This document shows positions 14,122-22,092 of a stretch of DNA of 23,082 nt, one piece after another. Position 1 is the first letter of the stretch. The number at the start of each line of letters is the position of its first letter. Made by a program: the position numbers and the translations under genes. The stretch spans positions 1 to 23,082 of the forward strand of contig DAOTWZ010000065.1 of NCBI GenBank assembly GCA_034435615.1, read 5' to 3'. A model generated the notes under the pieces. The model was not told where the DNA came from and searched no databases. It saw nothing but the letters and a program-made list of their open reading frames with translations. Source of the stretch: H17-190 sp034435615 (GTDB lineage Bacteria; Chloroflexota; Dehalococcoidia; SM23-28-2; HRBIN24).

Positions 14122-14728
14122 GGGGTGGCCCCTCCACTTCCCACCGTCTCAGGATGGCCTTGATGTAGCGCCAGTTGCGCCGGTTGAGCTCGGCCGCCTC
14201 GCGGAAGGCGGCCTCTATCCAGGCCCAGGGGTAGCGCTCCTCCGCCTCCTGCAACTCTTCGGCGATGAGGGGGGTTATGGTGCCGATGTTGTCCTCATAG
14301 AGGCGGAAGATGTTGGGCAGGGCCAGGGCAGGGACGGGCGCTCCGCCCCCCTCCGGGAGGACCAGGGCGCGACGGTTGGCCGGGGTGTTCAGGGCGTAAT
14401 GGGGGCGGCCCCGCCCGTCCAGCAGGCGGAGGAGGGTGCCCCGGCGGGCGGCCAGCTCCAGCCCCTCGCGGACGCCGCGGGCGGGGTCCGGGCAGTGACG
14501 GGAGAGGGCCTGGAGGAGGGCCGGGTCGGCCAGGAGCTCTGCCTCGCTGAGGCAGCGGGGCTGCCGACGCTTGCGCGCCTGGGCGAAGAAGAAGTAGACG
14601 GAGACCAGCAGCTCCTCCGGCCGCTCTATCTGGGGGAGGACGGCGGTGAAGAAGCTGTAGGGGACGGGGGCAGCCCTGTCGCCCGGGGGGAAGCCGGGGA
14701 AGGCCGGCGTCGTCTCTTCTGCCTGCAA
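14042..14728 (-). CDS. DnaD-domain replication initiation protein
   Basis: A 228-residue protein with the two-part layout of DnaD/DnaB-primosome proteins. The N-terminal winged-helix-like part (about 22-120) includes YSFFTAVLPQI and LLVSVYFFFAQARKRR; the C-terminal DnaD domain (about 135-200) has the YEDNIG motif (144-149), WIEAAFREAAELNRRNW and YIKAILRRWEVEG. A short tail AEWLAERYRRGK follows. In low-GC Gram-positives these proteins remodel the origin and bring the helicase loader. The start is read as TTG 14728: AAGGAG lies seven bases before it, and no ATG or GTG fits after the dnaB stop. It follows dnaB by 29 bases and overlaps the loader gene by 80 bases, so the products are probably made together. 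Confidence 0.82.
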   Translation of the reverse strand: MQAEETTPAFPGFPPGDRAAPVPYSFFTAVLPQIERPEELLVSVYFFFAQARKRRQPRCLSEAELLADPALLQALSRHCPDPARGVREGLELAARRGTLLRLLDGRGRPHYALNTPANRRALVLPEGGGAPVPALALPNIFRLYEDNIGTITPLIAEELQEAEERYPWAWIEAAFREAAELNRRNWRYIKAILRRWEVEGPPHEKTRRDPEAEWLAERYRRGKGGAAP

Positions 14729-14735
14729 GCCCTCG

Positions 14736-14741
14736 CTCCTT
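14736..14741 (-). promoter_or_regulatory. Shine-Dalgarno that fixes the TTG start of the DnaD gene
   Basis: AAGGAG on the minus strand, seven bases before TTG 14728, in the 29-base gap after dnaB. It is the only good ribosome site there. Confidence 0.6.
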
Positions 14742-14757
14742 TCCGGGCCCGGGGCCG

Positions 14758-16167
14758 TCAGCCCTGGGGCTCCCAGGCCTCCGCTTCCTGGACCAGCAGG
14801 TCCTCGAAGCGGGCTATCTTCTGGCGGAAGCGCAGGTGGATGGTGGAGGTGGGGCCGTTGCGGTGCTTGGCGACGATGATCTGGGCGTCCTCCGCCGGGT
14901 AGGCCTGGGAGGGCTTGTCCTTGTGCATCTCCTCCCACTCCTCCTTGCGGATGTAGGCGGCCTCCCGGTAGACGAACATGACCACGTCGGCGTCCTGCTC
15001 GATGGAACCGGACTCTCTCAGGTCGGAGAGCTGGGGTATGTGGCTGGCCCGGGTGTCGGCGGCACGGGAGAGCTGGGCGGCGGCCACCACCGGCACGTCC
15101 AGGTCGCGGGCCAGCGCTTTGAGAGAGCGGGATATGTAGCTCACCTCCTGGACGCGGTTCTCCAGCCGCAGGTCGGGCCGCACCAGTTGCAGGTAGTCCA
15201 CCAGCACCAGGTCCAGCCCCCGCTCCACCTGGAGGCGGCGGGCCTTGGCCCTTATCTCCGCCATGGTGAGGACGGGGGAGTCGTCTATGTAGATGGAGGC
15301 GTCGGCCAGGCGGCCGATGGCGCGTGAGATGAGTCGCTCCTCGCGGTCGTTGAGGACGCCGGTGCCGATGCGGGCGGAGTCCACGCCGGACTCCATGGCC
15401 AGGAGGCGCTGGGCCAGCTGCTCCGCCGCCATTTCCAGGCTGAAGATGGCCACAGTGGCCTTCTGTCGCAGGGCGGCGTTGCGGGCGAAGTTGAGGAGGA
15501 GGGAGGTCTTGCCCAGGCCGGTGCGGGCAGCGACGATGATGAGCTCGGCCCGCTTCAGGCCCCCCAGGAGGAGGGTGTCCAGGTCCATATAGCCGGTAGT
15601 GATGGCACGGGCCTCCGCCGCTACGGGACTGGTGAGGGCGGCCTGACTGCGCTGGTACTCCTCCAGCACCTCACGCAGGTGCTGGAAGTCCCGCACCTCC
15701 TGCGTCTGGCGGACGGCGGCGATGAGGGCCTCGGCGCGGGCCAGCACCCGCCCTACGTCCGGGTCCTCCGCCCGGTAGGCGAACTGGGCTATCTCCTGGG
15801 CGGCCTGGAGGAGGCTGCGGTAGATGGCGTCCCGCTGGACGATGCGGGCGTAGTGCTCGGCCACCAGGGGGGTGGGCAGCTCGGCCACGAGCTGGGAGAG
15901 GTAGGCGACGCCCCCCGTCTGCTCCAGGAGGCCGCGGCGGGCCAGCTCGTGGGCTACGGTGACCTGGTTTATGGCCTCGCCCCGCTGCCAGAGCTCCCGG
16001 CAGGCCTCATAGATCCAGCGGTGCTCCTCCCGGAAGAAGTCCTCGCCCTTCAGGAGGGGAGCGACCTTGTAGATGGCCTCCGGGTCCACCAGGAGGGAGG
16101 CCACCACCGCCTTCTCTGCCTCTATGTCATGGGGCGGCAGCTTCTCGGTTACGATCAACGGCCCCAC
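14758..16167 (-). CDS. dnaB: Replicative DNA helicase DnaB
   Basis: A 469-residue RecA-fold hexameric helicase that unwinds DNA at the replication fork. The N-terminal helical domain starts LPPHDIEAEKAVVASLL (10-26); the linker carries YQRSQ; the C-terminal ATPase has Walker A AARTGLGKTS (213-222, where the family more often has GRPGMGKT), IFSLEMAAEQLAQRLL, Walker B LVLVDYLQL (320-328), AAAQLSRAAD and SDLRESGSIEQDADVV (381-396), and the arginine-finger strand IIVAKHRNGPT. No intein interrupts it. The start is taken as GTG 16167; a TTG nine bases later is an alternative. It follows rplI by 13 bases, the rplI-dnaB order also found in Bacillus, and precedes the DnaD and loader genes. Confidence 0.95.
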   Translation of the reverse strand: MGPLIVTEKLPPHDIEAEKAVVASLLVDPEAIYKVAPLLKGEDFFREEHRWIYEACRELWQRGEAINQVTVAHELARRGLLEQTGGVAYLSQLVAELPTPLVAEHYARIVQRDAIYRSLLQAAQEIAQFAYRAEDPDVGRVLARAEALIAAVRQTQEVRDFQHLREVLEEYQRSQAALTSPVAAEARAITTGYMDLDTLLLGGLKRAELIIVAARTGLGKTSLLLNFARNAALRQKATVAIFSLEMAAEQLAQRLLAMESGVDSARIGTGVLNDREERLISRAIGRLADASIYIDDSPVLTMAEIRAKARRLQVERGLDLVLVDYLQLVRPDLRLENRVQEVSYISRSLKALARDLDVPVVAAAQLSRAADTRASHIPQLSDLRESGSIEQDADVVMFVYREAAYIRKEEWEEMHKDKPSQAYPAEDAQIIVAKHRNGPTSTIHLRFRQKIARFEDLLVQEAEAWEPQG

Positions 16168-16180
16168 CCCCCACGCGGGT

Positions 16181-16696
16181 TCAACCCTCCGTCTCGGGCC
16201 CGGCCTCCTCGGCCGGGGCCTCCTCCGCCGGGGCGGCCGGCTCGCCGCCCAGCGGCACCACCTGCACCTCTATCTGGGCGTGGACGTTGCGGGTGAGGCG
16301 CAGGGTCACCGTGTAGGTGCCGGTCTCCCGAATGGGCTCCCCCAGGGCCACCTGACGGTGGTCCAGCTCCACGCCGGTCTCCTGGCGCACCACCTCGGCG
16401 ATGTCCTGGCTGGTGACGGCGCCGAACATGCGCCCCTGCTGCCCTACCCGCACCTGAACGGTGAAGCTTTTGCCTGCCAGCCGCGGCAGGAGCCGCTCCT
16501 GGGCCTCCTGGTCCAGCCTGGCCTGGCGCCGCGCCTCCTTCTCCGCCTTGGCCCGGGCGATGTTCAGGTAGTGAGGGGTGGCCGGGGCGGCCAGCCGGCG
16601 GGGGAAGAGGTAGTTGCGGGCGTAACCGTCGGCCACCTCTTTGACATCGCCCACGCGGGCCTTGCCCTCCACGTCCTCCAGGAAGACAACCTTCAT
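16181..16696 (-). CDS. rplI: 50S ribosomal protein bL9
   Basis: A 171-residue ribosomal protein. The N-terminal rRNA-binding domain is intact (MKVVFLEDVEGKARVGDVKEV, then YARNYLFPRRLAAPA), followed by the long connecting helix and the C-terminal domain with GRMFGAVTSQDIAEVV. The core matches the usual 148 or so residues; about 22 residues are added as an acidic Ala/Glu/Pro tail (PAEEAPAEEAG). ATG 16696 is chosen because bL9 starts MKV and a GGAGG lies six bases before it. An in-frame GTG at 16789, also with a GGAGG, could give a version 31 residues longer, which does not fit the fold. First gene of the replication operon. Confidence 0.95.
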   Translation of the reverse strand: MKVVFLEDVEGKARVGDVKEVADGYARNYLFPRRLAAPATPHYLNIARAKAEKEARRQARLDQEAQERLLPRLAGKSFTVQVRVGQQGRMFGAVTSQDIAEVVRQETGVELDHRQVALGEPIRETGTYTVTLRLTRNVHAQIEVQVVPLGGEPAAPAEEAPAEEAGPETEG

Positions 16697-16842
16697 GACC
16701 TGCCTCCGCTCTACTGTACTGGGGCCGCCTCGCCCGCTGCCATGGGCGGGGGGCCGGCTCTTCTCCAGAACCTTTCGACGCCAATCCACAAGGTAAGACC
16801 TCCGCGGCCGACGGTCTACCCGGCCCCCTCTCAGAACACCTG
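16697..16842 (-). other. Leader of the rplI operon, about 146 bases
   Basis: No separate gene is seen in this part of the 355-base gap between rplI and gltB. On the minus strand it holds GGAGGTC followed by an open frame from GTG 16789 that runs in frame into rplI. No known ribosomal-protein leader structure was recognised. Confidence 0.4.
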
Positions 16843-16848
16843 TGCTAT

Positions 16849-16877
16849 ATTCTAGCCGCCGCAGGTGGGGCTGGCAA
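16849..16877 (-). promoter_or_regulatory. Promoter of the rplI-dnaB-dnaD-loader operon
   Basis: Minus strand: TTGCCA (16872-16877), 17-base spacer, TAGAAT (16849-16854). Predicted transcription start near 16842. It is back to back with the gltB promoter, 27 bases between the -35 hexamers. Confidence 0.65.
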
Positions 16878-16904
16878 GGGGCCGGCGGCAGGCCGGTGCG
16901 GCCG

Positions 16905-16933
16905 TTGACGCTGACTGGGGGCTGTGTTAAATT
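16905..16933 (+). promoter_or_regulatory. Promoter of gltB
   Basis: Plus strand: TTGACG (16905-16910), 17-base spacer, TAAATT (16928-16933). The leader would be about 112 bases. A short inverted repeat TAACG-10-CGTTA (16945-16964) lies just after the predicted start and could be an operator. A further TATACT at 17004-17009 lacks a matching -35. Confidence 0.6.
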
Positions 16934-17051
16934 CCATAAGAACCTAACGAATACCGTCCCGTTACCTGGACGTTGCCTCTAGGCCGGCATAGGGCGGGGG
17001 CTTTATACTTTTCGGCAGTCAGGTGTGACGAGGGCCTAAGGACGGGAGCTA

Positions 17052-20000
17052 ATGACGGCGCGTCCATTCCCCAAGAGCCTTTACGACCCGTCTTTCGAGC
17101 AGGACGCCTGCGGGGTGGGATTCCTGGCCCGCCCCTCGGCGGAGCCGAGCCGCGACATCGTTGAGAAGGCGCTGGAGGCGGTGGTGAACCTCACTCACCG
17201 CGGCGCCCTGGACGCCGATGCCAAGACGGGGGACGGCGCCGGCATACTGGTCCAGGTGCCCCGGCGCTTCTTCGCCCGCGAGCTGGAGCGGCTGGGCCTG
17301 CGGATGGAGCGGCCCCAGGAGCTGGCCGTGGGGATGGTCTTCCTGCCCCCTTCTCCCGAGGAAGGGGAGCGGGCCCGCCGCATCATCGAAGGGCGGCTGA
17401 CGGCGCGGGGGCTGCGGCTCCTGGCCTGGCGTCCCGTCCCCGTGGACCGCGGCGTCCTGGGGGACAAGGCCCTCTCTACCTGCCCGGACGTCCAGCAGGC
17501 CCTCGTCGTGCCTGCCCGCCCCCTGGCCGGCGACGAGTACGAGCGTGCCCTTTACCTGGTGCGCAAGGAGGCGGAGGCCGCCCTCCGGCAGGAGGGGCTC
17601 AGGGACTGCTACATACCCTCCTTCTCCCACCGCACGGTGGTCTACAAAGGGCTCTTGGTGGCCCGGCAGCTCCGGGGCTTCTACCTGGACCTGCAGGACC
17701 CCCTGTTCGAGTCGGCGCTGGCCATCTTCCACCAGCGCTACTCCACCAACACCTTCCCAACCTGGCCCCTGGCCCAGCCCTTCCGCATGCTGGCCCACAA
17801 TGGCGAGATCAACACCCTGCAGGGGAACTACAACTGGATGCGGGCCCGGGAGCCAGAGCTCCACTCCAGCGTCTGGGGCGAGGAGATAGAGAGCCTCAAG
17901 CCCATCATCGTCCCTGGCGGGTCGGACTCGGCCATGCTGGACAACGCCCTGGAGGCGCTGGTCCTCTCCGGGCGGGACATCCTCCACGCCATGCTGATGC
18001 TGGTGCCGGAGGCCTGGGAGCGCATGCCCGACCTGGACCCCGTCTGGCGGGAGTTCTACGAATACCATGCCTGCCTCATGGAGCCCTGGGACGGCCCCGC
18101 CGCCCTGGCCTTCACCGACGGCGCCAAGGTGGGGGCCACCCTGGACCGTAACGGCCTGCGCCCTCTCCGCTACAAGATAGCCGATGACGGGCTGGTAGTG
18201 GCCGGCTCCGAGGTGGGCATCGTGGAGATGGACGACGCCCACATCGTGGAGAAGGGCCGCCTGGGCCCCGGCGAGATGCTGGTGGTGGACACCGAGCGCG
18301 GTCGCCTCCTCAAAAAGACGGAGGTGATGGCCGAGGTCACGGGCCGCCGCCCCTACGGGGAGTGGGTGCGTCGCCATATGGTGCGTCTCCCGGAGCCCTT
18401 CTCCATCGATGGCCACAGCCGGGAGGGGCTGGACGGCGTCGACCTGGGGCAGCTCCAGGCCGCCTTCGCCTGCACCAACGAGGACGTGCGCATGATCCTG
18501 CGGGAGATGGCTGCCAAGGGCCACGACCCCGTCTTCTCCATGGGGGACGACATCCCCCTGGCCGTCCTCTCCCAGATGCGGCGTCCCCTCCCCTTTTACT
18601 TCAAGCAGCGCTTCGCCCAGGTGACGAACCCGGCCATCGACCCCCTGCGGGAGGAGCTGGTCATGTCCCTGGACTGCTACCTGGGCCCGCGGGGGAGCAT
18701 CTTCGAGGAGACGCCGGAGCACGCCCGCGTTATCCACCTGGAGACGCCCATCCTGACGGCCGGCGGCCTGGAGGCGCTGCGTCGCCTGGACAACCCCGCC
18801 TTCCGCCTGCGGGAGGTCTCCGTCCTCTTCCCCGTGGAGCGCGGCCCGGACGGCCTGGCGGAGGCGCTGGAGCGGGTCTGCCGCGAGGCCAGCCAGGCGG
18901 TGGACGAGGGCTACAACATCCTCCTCCTGAGCGACCGCGGCGTGGACGAGGGCCACGCCGCCATACCCATGCTCCTGGCGGTAGGCGCCGTCCACCACGG
19001 CCTCATCCGCGAGGGGAAGCGGATGAAGGCGGACATCGTGGTGGAGACGGGGGCCGCCTGGGACGTGCACCACTTCGCCCTGCTGCTGGGCTACGGGGCC
19101 AACGGCATCTATCCCTACCTGGCCCTGGCCACCCTGCGCTCCTTCCTCCAGGAGAGGGACATGCAGGAGGCGGACATCGAGGAGGTGCTGGACAACTTCC
19201 GCCAAGCGGTGGAGCGGGGCCTTCTCAAGGTCATGTCCAAGATGGGGATCTCGGCGGTGCGGAGCTACCGCGGTGCCCAGATATTCGAGATCATTGGCCT
19301 CAGCCAGGAGGTGGTGGACCGCTACTTCACCGGCACTCCCGCCCGGCTGGGAGGCATCGGCCTGCGGGAGATCGCCGAGGACGTCCTGCACTGGCACCGG
19401 GAGGCCTTCCAGACCTATCCCCAGGCGCGGCGGCTGCCGGACGTGGGCTACGTCCGTTTCCGTCGGGAGGGGGAGTACCACGGCTTCAACCCCCAGGTAG
19501 TGACGGCCCTCCAGAAGGCCGTCCAGTCCGGCAGCTACGAGGACTACAAGGAGTTCTCGCGGCTCGTCCACGGCGGGCCGCCCCGCACCCTGCGGGACCT
19601 GCTGGAATTCCGCAGCGACCGCCCGCCGGTGCCCATCGACGAGGTGGAGCCGGCCAGCGAGATCGTCAAGCGCTTCGTGACGGCGGCCATGTCCATGGGC
19701 GCCCTCTCGCCCCAGGCCCACAAGACGCTGGCCATCGCCATGAACCGGCTGGGGGGCAAGAGCAACACCGGCGAAGGGGGCGAGGACCGGGACTGGTACA
19801 CACCCATGCCCAACGGCGACTCCGCCTCCAGCAAGATCAAGCAGGTGGCCTCCGGCCGCTTCGGTGTCACCACCGAGTATCTGGTGATGGGCGAGGAGAT
19901 GGAGATCAAGATCGCCCAGGGCTCCAAGCCGGGCGAGGGGGGCCAGCTACCCGGCCACAAGGTGAACGAGTTCATCGCCTCGGTGCGACACGCCATCCCG

Positions 20001-21602
20001 GGGATACCGCTCATCTCGCCGCCCCCTCACCACGACATCTACAGCATCGAGGACATCGCCCAGCTCATCTATGACCTGAAGCAGGCCAACCCCCAGGGCC
20101 GGGTGGGGGTGAAGCTGGTGGCCGAGAGCGGCGTGGGGACCATCGCCGCCGGGGTGGCCAAGGCCTACGCCGACTACATCCAGATCTCGGGGGCGGAGGG
20201 AGGCACCGGCGCCTCACCCCTTTCCTCCATCAAGAACGCTGGCTGCCCCTGGGAGCTGGGGCTGGCCGAGACGCAGCAGGTGCTGGTGTTGAACGGCCTG
20301 CGGGGCCGCGTCCGCCTGCGCACCGATGGCGGCCTCAAGACGGGACGGGACGTGGTGATGGCTGCCCTTCTGGGGGCGGACGAGTACGGCTTCGGCACCG
20401 CCGCCCTGGTGGCCATCGGCTGCGACATGGCCCGTCAGTGCCACCTGAACACCTGCCCCACTGGCATCGCCACCCAGCGGCCGGACCTCATAGAGAAGCG
20501 CTTCGTGGGTCAGGTGGAGTGGGTGGTCAACTACTTCACCTTCGTGGCCGAGGAGGTGCGGGAGATCCTGGCCTTCCTGGGCTATCGTCGCCTGGAGGAG
20601 ATCATAGGCCGGGTGGACCTGCTGGCCCCGCGGGAGCTGCCCGAGGGGCACCGCGGCCGCACCCTCAACTTCGATGCTATCCTGGCCGATGTGGACCCCG
20701 ACCGCGTCCTCCCGCGCCGCTGCGTCCAGCCCCGCAACGACCGCCCCCACCCCTGTGCCGATGACAGGATCTGGGAGCAGGTGCGGCCGGCCATCGAGGA
20801 AGGGCGGCCGGTGCGGGTGGAGACCACCATCCGTAACAGCGACCTGACGGCCGGCGCCCGCATCGCCGGCGAGATCGCCCGCCGCTACCGCCTGCCGGGC
20901 CTCCCCGAGGGGACCATCGAGATCGTCTACCGGGGGACGGCCGGCCAGAGCTTCGGCGCCTGGTGCATCAACGGGATGCGCCTCGTCCTGGAGGGGGAGG
21001 CCAACGACTACGTGGGCAAGGGGATGTGTGGCGGCGAGATCATCGTCCGGCCGCCCCAGGGTGCCCCCTTCCGGAGCCACGAGAACGTCATAGTGGGCAA
21101 CACCGTCCTCTACGGGGCCACGGGGGGCAAGCTCTTCGTGGCCGGGCGGGCGGGCGAGCGTTTCGCCGTCCGCAACTCCGGCGCCATCGCCGTGGTGGAG
21201 GGAGCGGGCGACCACTGCTGCGAGTACATGACCCAGGGGCTGGTGGTGGTGCTGGGCCGCACCGGCCGCAACTTCGGCGCCGGCATGTCCTGGGGCAACG
21301 CCTACGTCCTGGACGAGGACGGCACCTTCCCCAGCCGCTACAACCCGGAGCTCATCGGCATCGAGCGGGTGGAGCGACCGGAGGACGAGGCCTTTCTGCG
21401 CTCCCTCATCGAGGAGCACGCCCTGAAGACGGGGAGCGCCTGGGCCCGTCACATCCTGGAGAACTGGGGCCGTTACCTGCCCCTCTTCTGGAAGGTGGTG
21501 CCGCTCTCGGTGCCCATGGACGTCATGGGGCACGCCATCCACCGCAAGGACGGGCACCACGCCCCGGCTCCCCAGGCCGACGCCGCCGCCAGCCGCCCCT
21601 AG
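17052..21602 (+). CDS. gltB: Glutamate synthase (GOGAT) large subunit
   Basis: A 1516-residue enzyme, the usual length for the bacterial alpha subunit. It makes two glutamates from glutamine and 2-oxoglutarate. Domains in order: a 19-residue propeptide, then the class II glutamine amidotransferase with nucleophile Cys20 (QDACGVGF) and YSTNTFPTWPLAQPFRMLAHNGEINT; the central domain; the FMN-binding synthase domain (SNTGEGGEDRDW near 904, SGAEGGTGASP, RTDGGLKTGRDVV); the [3Fe-4S] site with Cys1124, Cys1130 and Cys1135 (CDMARQCHLNTCPTG); and the C-terminal GxGxG beta-helix (GGEIIVRPP, GATGGKLFVAGRAGERFAVRNSGA). ATG 17052 follows GGGAG by four bases. No gltD (NADPH subunit) lies beside it; the next gene has its own promoter. 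The reductant partner must be encoded elsewhere or be ferredoxin. Confidence 0.97.
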   Translation: MTARPFPKSLYDPSFEQDACGVGFLARPSAEPSRDIVEKALEAVVNLTHRGALDADAKTGDGAGILVQVPRRFFARELERLGLRMERPQELAVGMVFLPPSPEEGERARRIIEGRLTARGLRLLAWRPVPVDRGVLGDKALSTCPDVQQALVVPARPLAGDEYERALYLVRKEAEAALRQEGLRDCYIPSFSHRTVVYKGLLVARQLRGFYLDLQDPLFESALAIFHQRYSTNTFPTWPLAQPFRMLAHNGEINTLQGNYNWMRAREPELHSSVWGEEIESLKPIIVPGGSDSAMLDNALEALVLSGRDILHAMLMLVPEAWERMPDLDPVWREFYEYHACLMEPWDGPAALAFTDGAKVGATLDRNGLRPLRYKIADDGLVVAGSEVGIVEMDDAHIVEKGRLGPGEMLVVDTERGRLLKKTEVMAEVTGRRPYGEWVRRHMVRLPEPFSIDGHSREGLDGVDLGQLQAAFACTNEDVRMILREMAAKGHDPVFSMGDDIPLAVLSQMRRPLPFYFKQRFAQVTNPAIDPLREELVMSLDCYLGPRGSIFEETPEHARVIHLETPILTAGGLEALRRLDNPAFRLREVSVLFPVERGPDGLAEALERVCREASQAVDEGYNILLLSDRGVDEGHAAIPMLLAVGAVHHGLIREGKRMKADIVVETGAAWDVHHFALLLGYGANGIYPYLALATLRSFLQERDMQEADIEEVLDNFRQAVERGLLKVMSKMGISAVRSYRGAQIFEIIGLSQEVVDRYFTGTPARLGGIGLREIAEDVLHWHREAFQTYPQARRLPDVGYVRFRREGEYHGFNPQVVTALQKAVQSGSYEDYKEFSRLVHGGPPRTLRDLLEFRSDRPPVPIDEVEPASEIVKRFVTAAMSMGALSPQAHKTLAIAMNRLGGKSNTGEGGEDRDWYTPMPNGDSASSKIKQVASGRFGVTTEYLVMGEEMEIKIAQGSKPGEGGQLPGHKVNEFIASVRHAIPGIPLISPPPHHDIYSIEDIAQLIYDLKQANPQGRVGVKLVAESGVGTIAAGVAKAYADYIQISGAEGGTGASPLSSIKNAGCPWELGLAETQQVLVLNGLRGRVRLRTDGGLKTGRDVVMAALLGADEYGFGTAALVAIGCDMARQCHLNTCPTGIATQRPDLIEKRFVGQVEWVVNYFTFVAEEVREILAFLGYRRLEEIIGRVDLLAPRELPEGHRGRTLNFDAILADVDPDRVLPRRCVQPRNDRPHPCADDRIWEQVRPAIEEGRPVRVETTIRNSDLTAGARIAGEIARRYRLPGLPEGTIEIVYRGTAGQSFGAWCINGMRLVLEGEANDYVGKGMCGGEIIVRPPQGAPFRSHENVIVGNTVLYGATGGKLFVAGRAGERFAVRNSGAIAVVEGAGDHCCEYMTQGLVVVLGRTGRNFGAGMSWGNAYVLDEDGTFPSRYNPELIGIERVERPEDEAFLRSLIEEHALKTGSAWARHILENWGRYLPLFWKVVPLSVPMDVMGHAIHRKDGHHAPAPQADAAASRP

Positions 21603-21617
21603 AGGGCAGACGGGCGT

Positions 21618-21646
21618 TTGCCAGGTGGACAGCGCCAGGATATAAT
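21618..21646 (+). promoter_or_regulatory. Strong promoter of the A-type Fe-S carrier gene
   Basis: TTGCCA (21618-21623), 17-base spacer, perfect TATAAT (21641-21646), the best match to consensus in the window. The start of transcription would be near 21653. The leader includes a small TGCC-5-GGCA hairpin (21658-21670) before the ribosome site. Confidence 0.75.
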
Positions 21647-21678
21647 AACAGTGCACTTGCCAAAAAGGCACAGGACCG

Positions 21679-21684
21679 AGGAGG
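21679..21684 (+). promoter_or_regulatory. Shine-Dalgarno that favours the second ATG of the Fe-S carrier
   Basis: AGGAGG lies seven bases before ATG 21692 but only one base before the in-frame ATG 21686, so the second ATG is the better start. Confidence 0.6.
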
Positions 21685-21691
21685 GATGAGG

Positions 21692-22069
21692 ATGACCACC
21701 GGAGCGGCCCTCATAAGCATGACCGAGAAGGCCGTGGCCAAGGCCAGGGAGATAATGGAGGAGAAGGGCCTGGGCGCGGAGGGAGCCCTGCGTGTCTTCG
21801 TCGTCGGTGGTGGCTGCTCCGGCTACCAGTACGGCATGGCCCTGGCGCGCGAGGTGGAGGAGGATGACTTCGTCATCGAGCAGGGTGGCGTGCGCATCGT
21901 GGTGGACCCGGAGAGCGCCGCCCTCCTCCAGGGTGCCGAGATAGACTACGTGGACGACCTGATGCGGGCCGGCTTCACCATCTACAACCCCAACGCCGTC
22001 CGGAGCTGCGCCTGCGGCCACAGCTTCTCCACGGCCGAGGGCGGCGGCACGCCCCGCCCCTGCCACTGA
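21692..22069 (+). CDS. A-type iron-sulfur carrier (IscA/ErpA/HesB family)
   Basis: A 125-residue cytoplasmic protein that takes part in maturation of Fe-S proteins, passing clusters to apo-targets. After ten variable residues the family body begins at MTEKAVAKAREIM. The three cluster-binding cysteines are all present: Cys42 in VVGGGCSGYQYGMAL, and Cys106 and Cys108 in SCACGHSF. The strand VRIVVDPESAALLQGAEIDYVDDL and FTIYNPNA are typical. One extra Cys124 lies in the tail. It could not be assigned to IscA, ErpA or SufA by eye. It sits between gltB, an Fe-S enzyme, and a DNA repair gene, and has its own strong promoter. Confidence 0.92.
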   Translation: MTTGAALISMTEKAVAKAREIMEEKGLGAEGALRVFVVGGGCSGYQYGMALAREVEEDDFVIEQGGVRIVVDPESAALLQGAEIDYVDDLMRAGFTIYNPNAVRSCACGHSFSTAEGGGTPRPCH

Positions 22070-22092
22070 CAGGCTGCGGCCGGCAGCCTCGC

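Noticed and set aside
14758..16167. Intein in dnaB
   Set aside because: The frame is continuous at normal length and the usual insertion sites around the Walker A and the SDLRESG block are uninterrupted.
17004..17009. TATACT as a second gltB -10
   Set aside because: No -35-like hexamer 16-18 bases upstream; kept only as a remark in the promoter entry.
17049..19721. Minus-strand open frame of 890 codons opposite gltB
   Set aside because: It is an antisense shadow of gltB in GC-rich DNA; its translation is His/Gln/Gly/Val-rich with no domain, while the plus strand has every GOGAT motif.
20214..21671. Minus-strand open frame of 485 codons over the gltB end
   Set aside because: Same reason: antisense of conserved gltB codons, no recognisable family, composition of a shadow frame.
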